DNA of 64,000 nt, from the NCBI GenBank assembly GCA_018873225.1, contig JAEILZ010000002.1, forward strand, positions 1,736,001 to 1,800,000. The letters run 5' to 3'. The notes beneath the pieces are model-generated. The model had not been told where the DNA came from. It saw nothing but the letters and a program-made list of their open reading frames with translations, and did no database searches. Shown here piece after piece: positions 10,971 to 22,703 of the stretch; within the stretch, counting starts at the first letter, position 1; each line of letters begins with the position of its first letter. Both the position numbers and the translations under genes were made by a program. This DNA comes from [Phialemoniopsis] sp. UDSM-2020. Its lineage: Eukaryota; Ascomycota; Sordariomycetes; Thyridiales; Thyridiaceae.

Positions 10971-12873
10971 TCAAGCACCTAGCCCCAGGATCCTCACGCT
11001 CATGGTCGTCGTCGCGGTGGTGGTGACCCGCACGGTGGTGGTCTCGTGCACCGTCGTAGCGGCGTCGTGCACCGTCACCACCGCCGCGGCAGCCTGTACC
11101 TTGCCGTTGGGGCCGCCATCCTGCCCACCGAAGGGCGGCTCGTGCTGCGCACCGCCCCGACCATTGCCGTCGTCATCACCGCCACGGTCTGGACGTCCCT
11201 CAGGCGTGGGTGTGGGCTTCGGGGAGGAGAAGATGATGGGCGTGATCTTCAGCGTGAACGTGGGGCTGGGGAAAGTCGACGTGGCATCCGGCGGCGGTGG
11301 CGCCGGCGCGTCGGTGGGCTTGGAGTCCTGCTGGGTGGTGCTGGTGGTAGTCGGCTCCTGAGGCGGTGTGGTTGGCTTGGAGCTGGGCGACTCGCGGGGG
11401 CCAGTTGTCGGGACGGCGTCTGGGGTGGTCGCGGAGGCCTTGATCGTCTCGGTTGTGCGGATGGTGACCATAGTCGTCCTAGTCTGCACCACCTCCTTGG
11501 GCGCGCTGCTGCTCGTCTGGCTGGGCGTAAAGGTCTGTGTGACAGTTGACGAGGCCGCAGTCACGGTCACTATCCCGCCGCTGCCGCCGCCAGGAGTGGT
11601 ATTGCTGCCGCCAGAGATGCCCAGCACGCTCTCGGCCTTGGTCTTGTCCGCACATCCGACCATGACACCCTGAAAGCCCTCCGCAGGCATGGGAAAGCAG
11701 CCCTTGCCTGCGCCACAGGTCTGCTTCACCGCGAACGAGCCGTCCGAGCCGCAGAGGTTGAGGTTGCCGTCGATACAGGCCACTTGGCCACTGGTGCAGG
11801 CTGTATCTGCTGTGATGCCGGCGTAGATACTCTGGATGGACTTGGCTTGGCCGACGTTGCTCGCGTATACATCCTGTGGGAGAGACGAGCTCGCCGGCGG
11901 TGCCGTGGACATGGCCGTCGGCACCTCGGTGTTGACCTTGCCTACTGGTCCCCGTGGTGTACCTGATTCACTTGTCGCGGGAGTGGTGGGGGTAGTACGC
12001 TGCGGGGTGGTGCTGCTCGGAGAAGAGGTGGTTGACCGAGACTGAGACTCAGTAGGTGAACTAGAAGTCACCACTCCCGTCGAGGTTGACGTCGATGTTG
12101 CTTCAGTGGTGGGGGTGCTAGCTTCCAACGTGCTTTTGGAGCTGGTCTCGGTCGAGCTCGAAGACGTGTCTAGACCGGGCGGAACGATCGTTACCTCAGT
12201 CGTTACGGATTCACGCGTGGATGTGGACGAGGTCGCCGACGTGGCCGGACCCCTTTCTGTCTGTTTTGCGGATGTCGTCGTAGTGGTTGACAAGCCGGGG
12301 GCAAGAGGGCCCAGAGAGACCGTGGATGCCATGGCAACGGAGGTGCTGGACGATGATGTTGTCGCATCGGAAACCGAGTCCGTAGGGTCTGACGGTCTTG
12401 GCAGTGCGGTTCCCACAGTCGTCGCGGCATTCTGGTTGTTCGTCGTGCCCAAGGTAGTCGTGCTGCTGCTAGAAGACGTCACGGTTGAGGTTGTAGTGGG
12501 CTCGGCATCCGTAGACGTCGAAGTTGAGCCATTGCTTTCTGTCGAAGTAGTCTCTTGTGTGAAGGCACCGGTGTTGATGGAGGACGTTGAGGACACAGCA
12601 GTGGTACTAGAATTGCTGAACCCGTTTTGCCGTTTCCATCTGTTTCCGCCTACCACGGCTGGGGCAGCATACCGCGGCCACGATGCAGCCTTGCCAGCAG
12701 GTTCTATCAAATGCCTGCGTACGTGTCAGTATGAGTTTCTAAGTGGGATGGGATACTGACTTGTAGGACAGAACTTACGGGTCATTGCTTGTACCAGCAC
12801 GCCTCAGAGGACCAGCCTCTGCGCTGGAAAGCAGGAGCAAGGGTACGATGATTATTAAGTTGGTGATCTGCAT
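10971..12873 (-). CDS. Secreted Ser/Thr-rich mucin-like protein with a CBM19-like six-Cys module
   Basis: Exon 1 is 12873-12779 and exon 2 is 12714-10971 (612 aa); the 64 bp intron is gtaagt...cgcag. Exon 1 supplies a clear signal peptide (MQITNLIIIVPLLLLSSAEA) that the long frame alone lacks. The body is Ser/Thr-dominated low complexity, typical of O-glycosylated wall proteins. Around residues 320-390 is a compact module with six cysteines: ADTACTSGQVACIDGNLNLC, then QTCGAGKGCF, then VMVGCADK. This resembles the CBM19-like chitin-binding modules seen repeated in other fungal secreted proteins (ACTAG..ACVDG pattern). Chitin binding at the cell wall is inferred from that resemblance. A second Ser/Thr/Pro-rich region follows. 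I see no clear GPI-anchor signal at the C-terminus. Confidence 0.82.
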
Positions 12874-14378
12874 CTTTCTTTCCGTCGTATGTATCGTATG
12901 TCTTGTCTGTGTTGCAAGAAAAGTGGGAAGTAGAAGCGCCGAGCTCTACATACGTATGCGCGAGAGGTTTTGGGAAAATGTATTAGGGATCCAGTGAACC
13001 CAGCCGCCTGGGCTGATTCACAGCTCGTTTGAACAGCAATGCCCAGAAGCTTTTTTGGAGCAAAGGAATGAGAGTGACAAAGACTCTGTTTCGAGACAGG
13101 AAGTCGTTGTTTTGAAACACAAGGAATGACAAAGGAGATGAATGAGTGTATGACTGTTCTCTTGTTCTCTTGGAAGAGAGGAGAGAAACAAAGAGAGGAG
13201 AAATTGGGAAGAGATCGACGAAGAGGAAACGAAAGAAGGAACGACGATCAGGTGTCAGGCAACACGAACTGAGCAGTGACGAAACATTTACAAGGCGAGC
13301 GCGTCGTTCTTGTAGCGTCGTCCGCGATTCTGGATCAGAGAACACGGACACATGCTGGCAACCACTAGGCTGGAGCGAACGTATGGCTGCCACGGGCCCG
13401 GCCCAAGAAGCGAGGACAACCTACCCATGCTCTTAGAAGCTACTCGATGTCAGAACAGCTGTACCTTGTTGCGGCTCGCATGACATCTGGCATGATGGGC
13501 CAGGGTAGGTAGGATGGGAAAGGGACATTGAGTTCAGCCGGCATCAGTGGAAGCAGCTCTCTCTAACCTCTCCCAGGTGGCGATCGGCGGCAGCCAATAC
13601 TCTGCTGCCGACAGACCTAGATCTCATCTCCTTGAGACCTGGCTAGGGCAGTGTGAGGCCTGGATCGAGAAGACGAGCTGGCTAAGCGCCACGGGGCCTC
13701 GAGTAATCTCAGTCGTTGAGCGTTTCCAGAGGTCGCGAGAACAGGCGCGCCGGCGGCTGTAATTGGACGGCGCTACTTGGGCCGTACCGGGGAGACCAGG
13801 GTGCCTGAGAGCGTCCGGAAGCCGGTGGCCAATCGCCGGGAAATCACCACGCCATGTTGCGGCAACAGTGGTCAATGCACCAAAACTTGCCCTAATTGGC
13901 AAGGAGCTTGTGTGGAGACAGCTCACCACCTCCGGGGGCCCGCATCCGCGACCGCATGGCCGCATCGCATCTACTTCGTACATTGATGCAGGGTGATCCC
14001 GTCTAATCGTCAAGGTTGGACTGAAGACGACCTAGCACGGACTGCTCTATGCCCCTCTATTGCAGTTAGCAAGATGTTGGCGCTTTTAACAAAGAATAGA
14101 AAGGAACGCATTGTTTTACAATATACATATATCAAGCAAACCCTCTACAATATTATCTCAGGAAGTCACAATGCAAATTGGCTCGTTCCTTGACACCTTG
14201 AAACAATGTAATCTGATCTAGCTAAGACAACTTTGTGCAATGTCTATACTCTAGTAGTAAGAGACGATGAGTACCTTCAACCCCATTCGCTATGCTGCAA
14301 AGTGATGCTATCACCAGTACACGGCCTTGATCTTTGGCTGCATCTTCTCAACAAAAGAAGGAATATTGACTGATCAGC
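12874..14378. other. Promoter side of the mucin-like gene and 3' side of dim-2
   Basis: No supported gene. The plus strand is purine-rich around 13170-13250 (pyrimidine-rich on the minus strand), fitting a leader of the minus-strand gene ending at 12873. Confidence 0.5.
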
Positions 14379-17300
14379 TTACAGACTGATACGAATCTGC
14401 CTCATGCCAACAACAGGCGTCTCTTCGCCGCTGCCCTCTTCATCTTCCTCTCGAGAGCCAGTCTCTCCCCCATCCCTGTGGACGTGTACATGACGTTTGT
14501 TCCGAGCCCGCTTCGTGAGCGGCGTCTCGAGCAACTCCGACTTGCGCACAAGTCGACGCTTCGTACCTGATCTACCCTCAGAACAGCTCGAGAGCGGTGT
14601 TCTGACCTCTGGGGTCGTAGCCGTAGCCATATCATCAACCCCTGAGCTCCCTGCTTCCGTCATGCTCGTGCTCGTGTCGGATTCCGCTCCCACATCAGTA
14701 ATGTCCACGATAGGCACGGTTTCACGCGGCGCCGTCTCTGGCGTCCTGCGACTCACGACTGCTGCCCTGGCGGTGCCAAACGACTCATCGTACAGGGTGC
14801 CTAGCCACGCCTCACGGAAGGACAGTCCAAGCGCTGTTGCAACCTGTCTCGCAACACTGTTGCCTATAGAATGCCACTTCTCGGGATTGCTACCCAGCAA
14901 AACCTCGCGGTCTGGAATGCCCTGAGCTCGTCGGGCCTCCATCATCGTGAGTGGCCTCTGCTGCTGCCAATGCAGCACACGTCCTACTCGGGAATCTGTC
15001 GGGGCGCAAGTTGTTACGACCGTAGAGAAGAGACCTCTTGGGTCTACTCGCGTCCAGCCCCGAGATATCCTTTGGACTCTCTTTTTGCCCTCGGGAGGAA
15101 AACACGCCCTCTCCGCATCGGTCATTGCACGGACAGTCTCACCCTCCCACTCATAGCCATACCAGGCCCGGGCGAAGTTCATTCCATAAGGTTGGAGAGG
15201 AATATTCCGGATCTGGTTATGGAGCAGTCTTGTCATGCCGACACTCAGGCGATGGTCCGGAAACGGAACACAAATGTCGGGCTTGCCCTCCTGAATATCA
15301 GGGAGGTCCTTTGTCGCCTCCTGGGCGCTCACAAACTGGAACGCTGTCGGTTGATTCGAGATAACGATATACGATTCGTCATTATTGAGCCTGCCTAATC
15401 CCCTGGCACCGATTTTGGTATTAGGAGGGTGCGAATGCGAAGGGTATGGAGCTGATGGGAGCCTCAAGCCAGGGGCCGCAAAAAGGAGGAAAACGCGGGA
15501 CCGAGATTGGGCAGCACCGTAAGACCAGGCGTTCCCCAGCATGATTTCTGCTTGATAGCCTAAGCCCACCAAGGCGCAAATCAGTTGGGAGAAGTAATCT
15601 TCCGACTGGTTCTTGCCGGCATGTACAATGCTTGAAACGTTTTCCAAGATGCCGTATCGCGGGCGATAGAAGTCGATGAAGGCAGCAAAAGATGCAACCA
15701 GAGACCTGTTCTTCATCTGCTCCGGAGTGTCTTTATTGGACGTTAACAAGGAGAATCCGGGGCATGGGCTTCCTCCCGAAATGAAAGAAACTTCTCCCGG
15801 TGCCGGTACACTCTTCGAGAAGAGCCCTTCGAGTCCACATCGGAGGAGATTATCCACCGATCCGAGGAAAGGATGGACCGCATCGGGATGGCTGGCGTTT
15901 GCCATGTACGTGTGAATGGCTTTTGACGAGATATCATTTGCCCATCTGAACTCGATAGCGCCGCTTTCCTCCAAGCCCCTCCCGAAGTTTCCGCAGCCAC
16001 AGAACAGATCGAGGGCAGCGAGCTTGGGATACGGCTTCTCTGGATTGAATCCTTGACGCATGACAATGGGGTTCTCGGCAATGCGCACGTAACGCACTTG
16101 ATCCCCTTCTGAAATTCGTCTGCGGGTCATATAGAAAGCATTTCCTACCCCGCGACGGTCGTAAGGGGTGGGGATAATGCTGTCGTCAACGAAGATTCGC
16201 ACGAGACACTTGGTCATGATGACGGATGTGCGGGCGTCGACGAACTCATCGGTATGTACGAGCTCGTTTGGAGGGCAACCAGACTCTGGCTCGATTTCAG
16301 CGCGCCTGAGCAGTATCCGCAACGAGGCAAAGTCTTGGTCCTCTTCTGTGAAAAGTCTGACAATCTCGAATGGTTCAAGTCGTTTCTTGCTTGGACCGAG
16401 ATGAGCGAGGACAGTATCGCCGACTGCGTACTTGTTAGCTACAGCCTCGTGACGACTATGGCTGCACCGCAGGTCACTCTCCTTCAGAGTGACCCAGCGT
16501 CGTTGCTCATGCATGTACATCTGCCTAATGAAAAACTCAGCAGAGGTGGAAGGGCCTCCAAACCATTCAACACTATGCAGTTCCAGCACTTGATCTTCTT
16601 TGATCTTCGAATGCGACCCTTCTTCGCAGGTACAATGGTCTGAAAGGAACAATTCGTTTTCCCAAGGATATCTCATTATCCGACAGGGAGTGTCAATGGG
16701 GTGATAAAGCCAGGTAACGTCGAAAAGGCGTAGACCCTGCTTGTTGACAGTAATCCCCTGGACCAAACCGTACCATTTATCATTTTCAAAATGGTCTAAC
16801 TTCTCCATTTTCCACTTTGTTCCCGTCGTCAGCCCATCTCTGGGGGTAGAGACCACATCACCAGGGCGAATGTTTTCAATCATTGCCTTCCCTGTCAGCC
16901 ATTTGGCCGGGGTGTGTAGGAAGGGCGTGCCAATCACCGGCTCAGCACCAATGGTCTCATGCTCGCTCGAGACCGGCTCTAGCATCTGGCCGAGTTCCAT
17001 GTGCTTGAAGCATTGATGGATGTATGGTGTTACAACCGTGCGGGGGATCTCCTTAGGATCATCGCCCGGCGATATCTGCGGCTGAAAGCGATTGAGGGTC
17101 CGCACCTCGTTGAATACCCGAAGATACCTGAACTGCCCTTGGGAGTCGCGCAATTGGCTGCCTGTGAGTATGTTCGTCGTTTCCTTCCAGAGGAATTCGA
17201 TATTTGCAATGATGGCACCCCGAAAATCATCGTGACCAAGCTCTGCTCGCCAAGCCTGGAAAGCAGGCGAGCTGCCATGATGAGATTGTAGCCATTGGCC

Positions 17301-18167
17301 GAAGTCGGACTTGAAATCGTGGATGGTGACCCGTCGCTTTTCGTCCGTTCTCGCGTCGCAGTAATCGACGAAATGCTTCGCCAGATTGGCGACCCAAAGG
17401 AATGGTGTGAAGAAGCGTGTGTATTCGATGGAGGGTTTTCCGAGTGTGTAGTAGACCTCACGATCCTCATTTCTCAATGAGTGGATCCACATCTCGCCAG
17501 CGATCGAAGACTTATCCTCTCCATAGTTGCCGATAGGTAGCTCTCGGAAAGGTACTCTCTGGACATAGCGTTGAATACCCTCATATCGGAGGATCCCATT
17601 ACAGAACATGAGATTATGCCCTTTCCTTTCAGTAGACAGGTAATGAAGAGAACGTAGCTCATCATCGTACTTTTCAGTATCGATATATATCGAGAAGTCG
17701 TCAAGTTCAATGTACACCTCGTCAGGCATAGACTCTATTGACTGAAGAATGTCCCGCAGCGCGTCGTCTTCAGTCATGGTCAGCGCACGTGGTATGCGAA
17801 GGATAGTGTCCGATGCTGGGTGTATCAGAGTTGACTGGGGTAGATCAACCGAGAACTTGGAGTTTTGTGGTAGCTTTGAGGCCGGTTGCATAACAGCCGG
17901 GGCCAGGCCTTGATCTTCAGAATGCCCCCATGCCTCTGGTTCAACATCTGAGCGCCCAACATCTGAGTATACAATATCTGAGACGACCCTCAAGTGATTG
18001 CCATCCTCTTCAGGCTCAGGTTTGGCGGGTTGAACTTGCAGTAGAGGATCCTCGAGCGCAGCCAGGGCTGCAGACTGCGAGACATAGCCATTTTCCGGGC
18101 TAGGAGGTGTGTCATCCTCTTCAGAGAGCTCTGTCAAGTCGACAAAGCCTTCAAGGAATGGCGGCAT
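14379..18167 (-). CDS. dim-2: DNA (cytosine-5) methyltransferase, DIM-2 type
   Basis: An intronless frame of 1262 aa. It methylates cytosine in DNA; in Neurospora DIM-2 performs all known cytosine methylation, directed by heterochromatin marks. The N-terminal 300 residues are divergent. Two BAH-like regions follow at about 460-560 (KWYGLVQGITVN) and 570-700 (KYAVGDTVLAHLG). The catalytic domain spans about 710-1130: motif I ALDLFCGCGNFGRG (about 719), motif IV GGSPCPGFS with the catalytic Cys (about 798), motif VI ENVSSIV (about 840), motif VIII QSRSRVFLLFA (about 890) and motif X GNSVARQVATALG (about 1103). ENV, rather than the EQT seen in RID/Masc1 proteins, and the BAH regions separate it from RID. 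The C-terminal tail is disordered and basic. The start is the ATG at 18167. All catalytic motifs are intact. Confidence 0.95.
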   Translation of the reverse strand: MPPFLEGFVDLTELSEEDDTPPSPENGYVSQSAALAALEDPLLQVQPAKPEPEEDGNHLRVVSDIVYSDVGRSDVEPEAWGHSEDQGLAPAVMQPASKLPQNSKFSVDLPQSTLIHPASDTILRIPRALTMTEDDALRDILQSIESMPDEVYIELDDFSIYIDTEKYDDELRSLHYLSTERKGHNLMFCNGILRYEGIQRYVQRVPFRELPIGNYGEDKSSIAGEMWIHSLRNEDREVYYTLGKPSIEYTRFFTPFLWVANLAKHFVDYCDARTDEKRRVTIHDFKSDFGQWLQSHHGSSPAFQAWRAELGHDDFRGAIIANIEFLWKETTNILTGSQLRDSQGQFRYLRVFNEVRTLNRFQPQISPGDDPKEIPRTVVTPYIHQCFKHMELGQMLEPVSSEHETIGAEPVIGTPFLHTPAKWLTGKAMIENIRPGDVVSTPRDGLTTGTKWKMEKLDHFENDKWYGLVQGITVNKQGLRLFDVTWLYHPIDTPCRIMRYPWENELFLSDHCTCEEGSHSKIKEDQVLELHSVEWFGGPSTSAEFFIRQMYMHEQRRWVTLKESDLRCSHSRHEAVANKYAVGDTVLAHLGPSKKRLEPFEIVRLFTEEDQDFASLRILLRRAEIEPESGCPPNELVHTDEFVDARTSVIMTKCLVRIFVDDSIIPTPYDRRGVGNAFYMTRRRISEGDQVRYVRIAENPIVMRQGFNPEKPYPKLAALDLFCGCGNFGRGLEESGAIEFRWANDISSKAIHTYMANASHPDAVHPFLGSVDNLLRCGLEGLFSKSVPAPGEVSFISGGSPCPGFSLLTSNKDTPEQMKNRSLVASFAAFIDFYRPRYGILENVSSIVHAGKNQSEDYFSQLICALVGLGYQAEIMLGNAWSYGAAQSRSRVFLLFAAPGLRLPSAPYPSHSHPPNTKIGARGLGRLNNDESYIVISNQPTAFQFVSAQEATKDLPDIQEGKPDICVPFPDHRLSVGMTRLLHNQIRNIPLQPYGMNFARAWYGYEWEGETVRAMTDAERACFPPEGKKRVQRISRGWTRVDPRGLFSTVVTTCAPTDSRVGRVLHWQQQRPLTMMEARRAQGIPDREVLLGSNPEKWHSIGNSVARQVATALGLSFREAWLGTLYDESFGTARAAVVSRRTPETAPRETVPIVDITDVGAESDTSTSMTEAGSSGVDDMATATTPEVRTPLSSCSEGRSGTKRRLVRKSELLETPLTKRARNKRHVHVHRDGGETGSREEDEEGSGEETPVVGMRQIRISL

Positions 18168-19265
18168 TCTGATGGATTAGAGAGCGTCGTTTGCAAACAC
18201 GCAAAAGTTGGTCGAATAAAAGATGAGAATTTCCAGTGTGTCAATAGGAGTATCTGGGTGGATGTGAAAGCACTGGAATGCTGATGAATCTTGACTTGGG
18301 TTTCTCGTACGAATATGTGATGGCAAGTATGAAGTCGAGTCCAACTCGAGTCTGGAGAAAAAAGAGTGATACCAAAGTGAGGAGGAGGACAAAGAAATCT
18401 GCCCGTGACGACACAGATCGCCCTTGAGAGGTGGCGGGTGGGTGAGTCGAGGGTCGGTAGGATCAGACGAAACTTGTCCCAACTAACCAAAAAGAAGCAA
18501 AGTCAATAGATGCCCTTTATGATGCTCAATTATAGTCCATCCATCACCATGCTGTTCGTCGTGTCATTGCATTTGACGTGCATCAAGCAAGCCCGGTGCC
18601 GCATGCACGCACAGCAACCCCAAAATAAATACTTCCACGCTTCTAGGCAACCCTTTTGTAGAAAATGTCGAGAGCATAATAATAATTGAGTCAGTAGAAG
18701 AAGCTAACGTTTGTGTTCGGTGAAAGACTCACACAAAGACAGCATCATGAAGAGTAGGTATTGAACCACGGCGTCGCGGTGGACGCGACTGGGGAATATG
18801 TGCTCCGCCCAATCAGAATCGCCAATCGCTCTTCGAAACTCCACTTTCAAACTGCATGGGATGGTTGCCCTCCCCGTCTGAATCACACCAGTCGAGAGTT
18901 TCTAACGTCTGCGGACCAGACAATGGTAGGAATGAATGACCCAGCTACCATACAACGGACATCATCTCGGGCAGTCTGATGACACTCACAGAGGTGTTAA
19001 GGGTAAAATACACGTCCCTGCCAGGTACTGACCTGTATGGAATTGGGCAGTAGGATAGCCCTCCACTCAGCTTTCGATACCTGACAGGGGGATCGAAACT
19101 TCAGCCTGCAACCTTCGTACCTCTACCGTATGTGGGTGGTGGCCATCTGCTCAGGGCTCTGATATTTTGATCATATTCAATTCATTTCCAACGTCCTACA
19201 GGGTATCTTTCGCTTTTTCGGGTCTCGAGGCATTCCTTGCCCCTCCTCCGGTATCTATACACAAC
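18168..19265. other. Intergenic region upstream of dim-2
   Basis: No supported gene. It separates two minus-strand genes and should hold the dim-2 promoter and the 3' end of the next gene. No clear repeats seen. Confidence 0.5.
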
Positions 19266-22086
19266 TCATACACAGCTCATCAATGCTGGCTCCCGGCTCC
19301 TCTGGACTGAAGACTTAACCCAGGGTTGTTGCGAGCCCGGGTTCGGACTGTGACGTATATAATCTGCCACATCTTCAACACTCGGCCACAGCCAAGTACA
19401 GCCCTTATCTTCCTGCAATTGTAGTAATTTGCTCTCAACCTCCTTCGAGACTTCCGGAGGCATATGCTGCTCGCTCAAAGTCCGGAAGAATGCCATGATC
19501 TCCGTCATGATCGCATGTTCTTTGTGGTCAGGATCCTTGGCCTGCTCCAAAAGGGTATCATCATCCCAGGCCCGAAGTATCCATTGCATTGCGTGAGCGA
19601 CCTCGGCCGCATCGCCGAGACCAGCCATAGCCTGCACATACTTCTCCAGATGTGTGGCGTTGAGTTCATGCAGTAGGCTTGAATGCTTCAATTCAGGCCC
19701 ACCTCCCCGCCCAGTAGGAGATTGTTCAGTAAGCTGGTGAAAGCTTCGGATCAGGGCACTGTGTGCTTTTTGAACCCAGTCCACCTTGGTCTTCAGTAAG
19801 GCCCCCGCCTCATCGTTGCCCGATGCCACAGCGCTGACCAGACTAGACCCTTGTGACTGGTCAAACTCAAGCACTCGAAGAGTTATCCGACATAGGGCAT
19901 CAAAGATGATGGTGTCCAGTCCCATCATATCCCTGACTGGGCTGAATACCTTCATGAATAACGATAATGATTCGATCGCCTCTACCTCTCGGTCTCGAGA
20001 TTCTGAACATGTGACGATGACGTTTCTTTGGGCCAATGTACGCATTATTGTATGCCAAGGAGCTTTGTATCTTCGCCCACTCTGGGTGGTAGGCGATAAG
20101 CGTACACCACAGAGTCTGATTGCATGTTGTATGGCGCCAACCCATCGAGAGTGACGCTCTGGTCCCGTTCCCAAGTTGGCTCTTGGCTGTATCTTGCATA
20201 ATAATGAGACATATGCGTTAAATTCAGGTAGAGGAACTCGCCGTAATATATCGGCAGAAAGTTTCATCGAAGGATGAGAGAACGGCACTTCCAATGCCGA
20301 AATAATCTGCTTGTCAAGCCCACTGTCGTGGAAGTACTGCAGGGCCTTTGACAGCGACCGAGCATTCTGGACCAGGACAGCTAGACACTGGCCGGTGGGT
20401 CGAACCCCTTCGCGGAGCATCTGGCTATAGAGCTCTTTGACTGACGGAGGCGTCAGTCTCGCCCGTTCGAAATCGCTGAGACTCTGGTCGTGAACTGGGA
20501 AGACTTCTTTGGAGTCCCCAGGAAGCAAAGATGATGCCTGCCTGATGCCACTTGCGTACAGTTTTGCAAACATCTCGGCGTAGACCTGGAAATTCGGTTT
20601 GATACCTCCTCGTGGGGTTTTTTGGAATAAGGTCCATGCTTCGTGGGCATTACGAGTGGCTTTGACTCGAGCTGCCCAAGTAGAATAGACGTTGAGACTT
20701 GCCAAAGCGCCTGCCCACTGCTTCGGTGCCAGTGATCTTGTCTGGATGGTGGGCGAATCGTCCAGGACAGCCCCGCCGAGCACATTGAGAGCACGGTCGT
20801 GTTCCTCGTCTGCGTACCCGGTCTCGTGCATCAAGATGCCGGCCTTTACACTTCGGCTGAGATCATCCTGCAGCCGTCTCCTTTCATCGAGGCCGTCCCA
20901 CTCCTGTCGGTAGGGTGGCCATGTCTTTGCCAAACGCGAGGCAACTTTCGCCTCCGCAGCTGATTTTCGTAAACCAATCATGACTTTGCGCATAGCTCGA
21001 TAGCTTGCTCGGTCAATGACAAGAGGTCTTTGCGAACCGACAGACATGGTGAGAAGCGTCTTTTGGGCTCGCCAGTTATACCGCATCTGCGATACGGGGC
21101 TGACTGGCGAGGCGCGCTGAAATAATTGCAGTGCATAGTTGAAAATGAAACACCGTTGTGCGTAGTTACTCCTCCTTCTTGACCCGTCCGGCTGGATTGC
21201 CTCAATATATGAAGACACCAGGCGTGCAATTGATGTAATTGCAGACGGCCAGACTCGTAGACAATGGTCGACAAGAAGTCTGAGCAGTATTGCGAAGTGG
21301 TGTGGTGTCATGTTCAGCCGCGCATCCAGCGAACGGCGGACGGCTCCAAATGGCAATTGCATATCTGCGTCCAAGTGTTGGGATCGAACATGATGCCGCG
21401 CAACATAGTTCAATATGGAGGTGATGGAAGATCCTTGGCGCAAAGTCTCGTCCCTTCGTAGCACCTGGAAAAGTAGGAATATTGGCTTGGGTGTAGGCGT
21501 TGATACGAGGCGCGCGATGCGAGCGTCGCCATCCTCCGCGCCGAGAATCCATGACCAGTGACGAATGTCATCCTGAGTCACCCCTTTAAAAGCCAGACTG
21601 CTAAGTCTGGCCCTACGTTCCTGCGCATCAGGGAGGCATTCACTCAGGCTGGTCTGCGCCCGTTCCTCGTCACTTCTAATGAGCTCTTGCAGAGTCACAA
21701 CGGGCAACCGAAGGCTCCGAGATGAAGCAGTCGACCTGAAGAGTGTCCACTGGCGCCATGATAGACTAGAAGACCTCCCCTTTACCCGAAGTGCAAGCAC
21801 GGCGTTCGGGGATGTTTTTAGGTACTTGGGGAATCGGCGCTTTCGGTGTTGCTGATGCGACCGCGACTCGGCAGGTGGATCGTCTTGATGTAGAGGATGA
21901 TCGAGTCTCAAGGTACTGATGGTCGACTGCAGACGCCGGGGACTTCGGGGCGATAACAGGGTCTTGCAGTCAATGTTAGTCCCGATTCTCTGACCAGAAG
22001 ACTGCAGTGCAACTTACCTTGGGGCCAGCAGTCCGAGGACTACACCTGGCACAGCCCCTTAGGGAGGCAATTCTCGAGGCGAGCAT
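19266..22086 (-). CDS. Mitochondrial pentatricopeptide-repeat-like protein
   Basis: Exon 1 is 22086-22018 and exon 2 is 21962-19266 (921 aa); the intron is 55 bp (gtaagt...tgcaag). Exon 1 adds the start MLASRIASLRGCARCSPRTA, an Arg/Ser/Ala-rich, acid-free stretch that looks like a mitochondrial presequence and joins in frame to exon 2. The body is helical with degenerate PPR-like segments, for example GGIKPNFQVYAEMFAKLYAS near the middle, followed by KELYSQMLREGVRPTGQCLA and RSLSKALQYFHDSGLDKQI. Such proteins bind organellar RNA and act in mitochondrial RNA maturation or translation. The exact target cannot be told. It starts 617 bp from the divergently transcribed MYST acetyltransferase gene. 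Confidence 0.78.
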
Positions 22087-22703
22087 TGGATGTGACCCTC
22101 AATCATCTTGAACTTCCCAGTAGCTGTAGCAGGGCATGGGCATCACAAAGCGATTGCTTTCTCCAAGTCGAAGCACTGTCCGCCGAATCGAAGTATGGGG
22201 TTGCGCTTGAGGGAATCTTCAAATCACGTGCACCGGCCAATTAACTGAGGCCAACCGCTAGCACTGATGCTAGTCGCAGCGTGAAAGGTACCTACCTTTT
22301 GTCGCGCTACTTTTTATCAACAAAAAAGGCCCCAAGACTCCCCGCGCTTATCAGAGCGAGTTGGCGCGAATGCCACCAACTCAAACTGGGAGAACGGTTG
22401 GACCGTGGGAATGCAGCAGTCAAGGTTCGTTTCGTCAACTTTGTCACATTAAACCTCCCGCACGTCCAGACCAAGCGACTTGGAATTGTATTTATTGTCC
22501 AGAAGGCATCCCACAGCATTGTATTACCTACCTACGCACGGCAGTTACCAACGTACCTCTCTAGCTTGCGCTGGCTCCACCACCAGCGCACGGCGAGCTG
22601 GCCACCCCATTTGCTAGCCTGACAACCCAATCGAGACCCATGGTCGGCCCATTGCGGCGATAAATGCGATATACTCGGTGCTCTTTGATCCTCTTTCACG
22701 ATC
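22087..22703. promoter_or_regulatory. Divergent promoter region between the PPR-like and MYST genes
   Basis: A 617 bp head-to-head interval with no gene. Both start codons face outward, so both promoters must lie here. No specific site could be assigned. Confidence 0.5.

Noticed and set aside
12106..12759. 217-codon Val-rich frame opposite the mucin-like gene
   Set aside because: It is the antisense shadow of Ser/Thr codons; the minus strand has a signal peptide exon and a six-Cys module.
14379..18167. RID-type methyltransferase as an alternative identity
   Set aside because: The protein has BAH-like regions and an ENV motif VI, both pointing to DIM-2 rather than RID/Masc1.
19070..19145. 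tRNA-like stretch on the minus strand (TTTCGATCC near 19090)
   Set aside because: The T-arm does not pair, the A-box distance is wrong and no acceptor stem forms.
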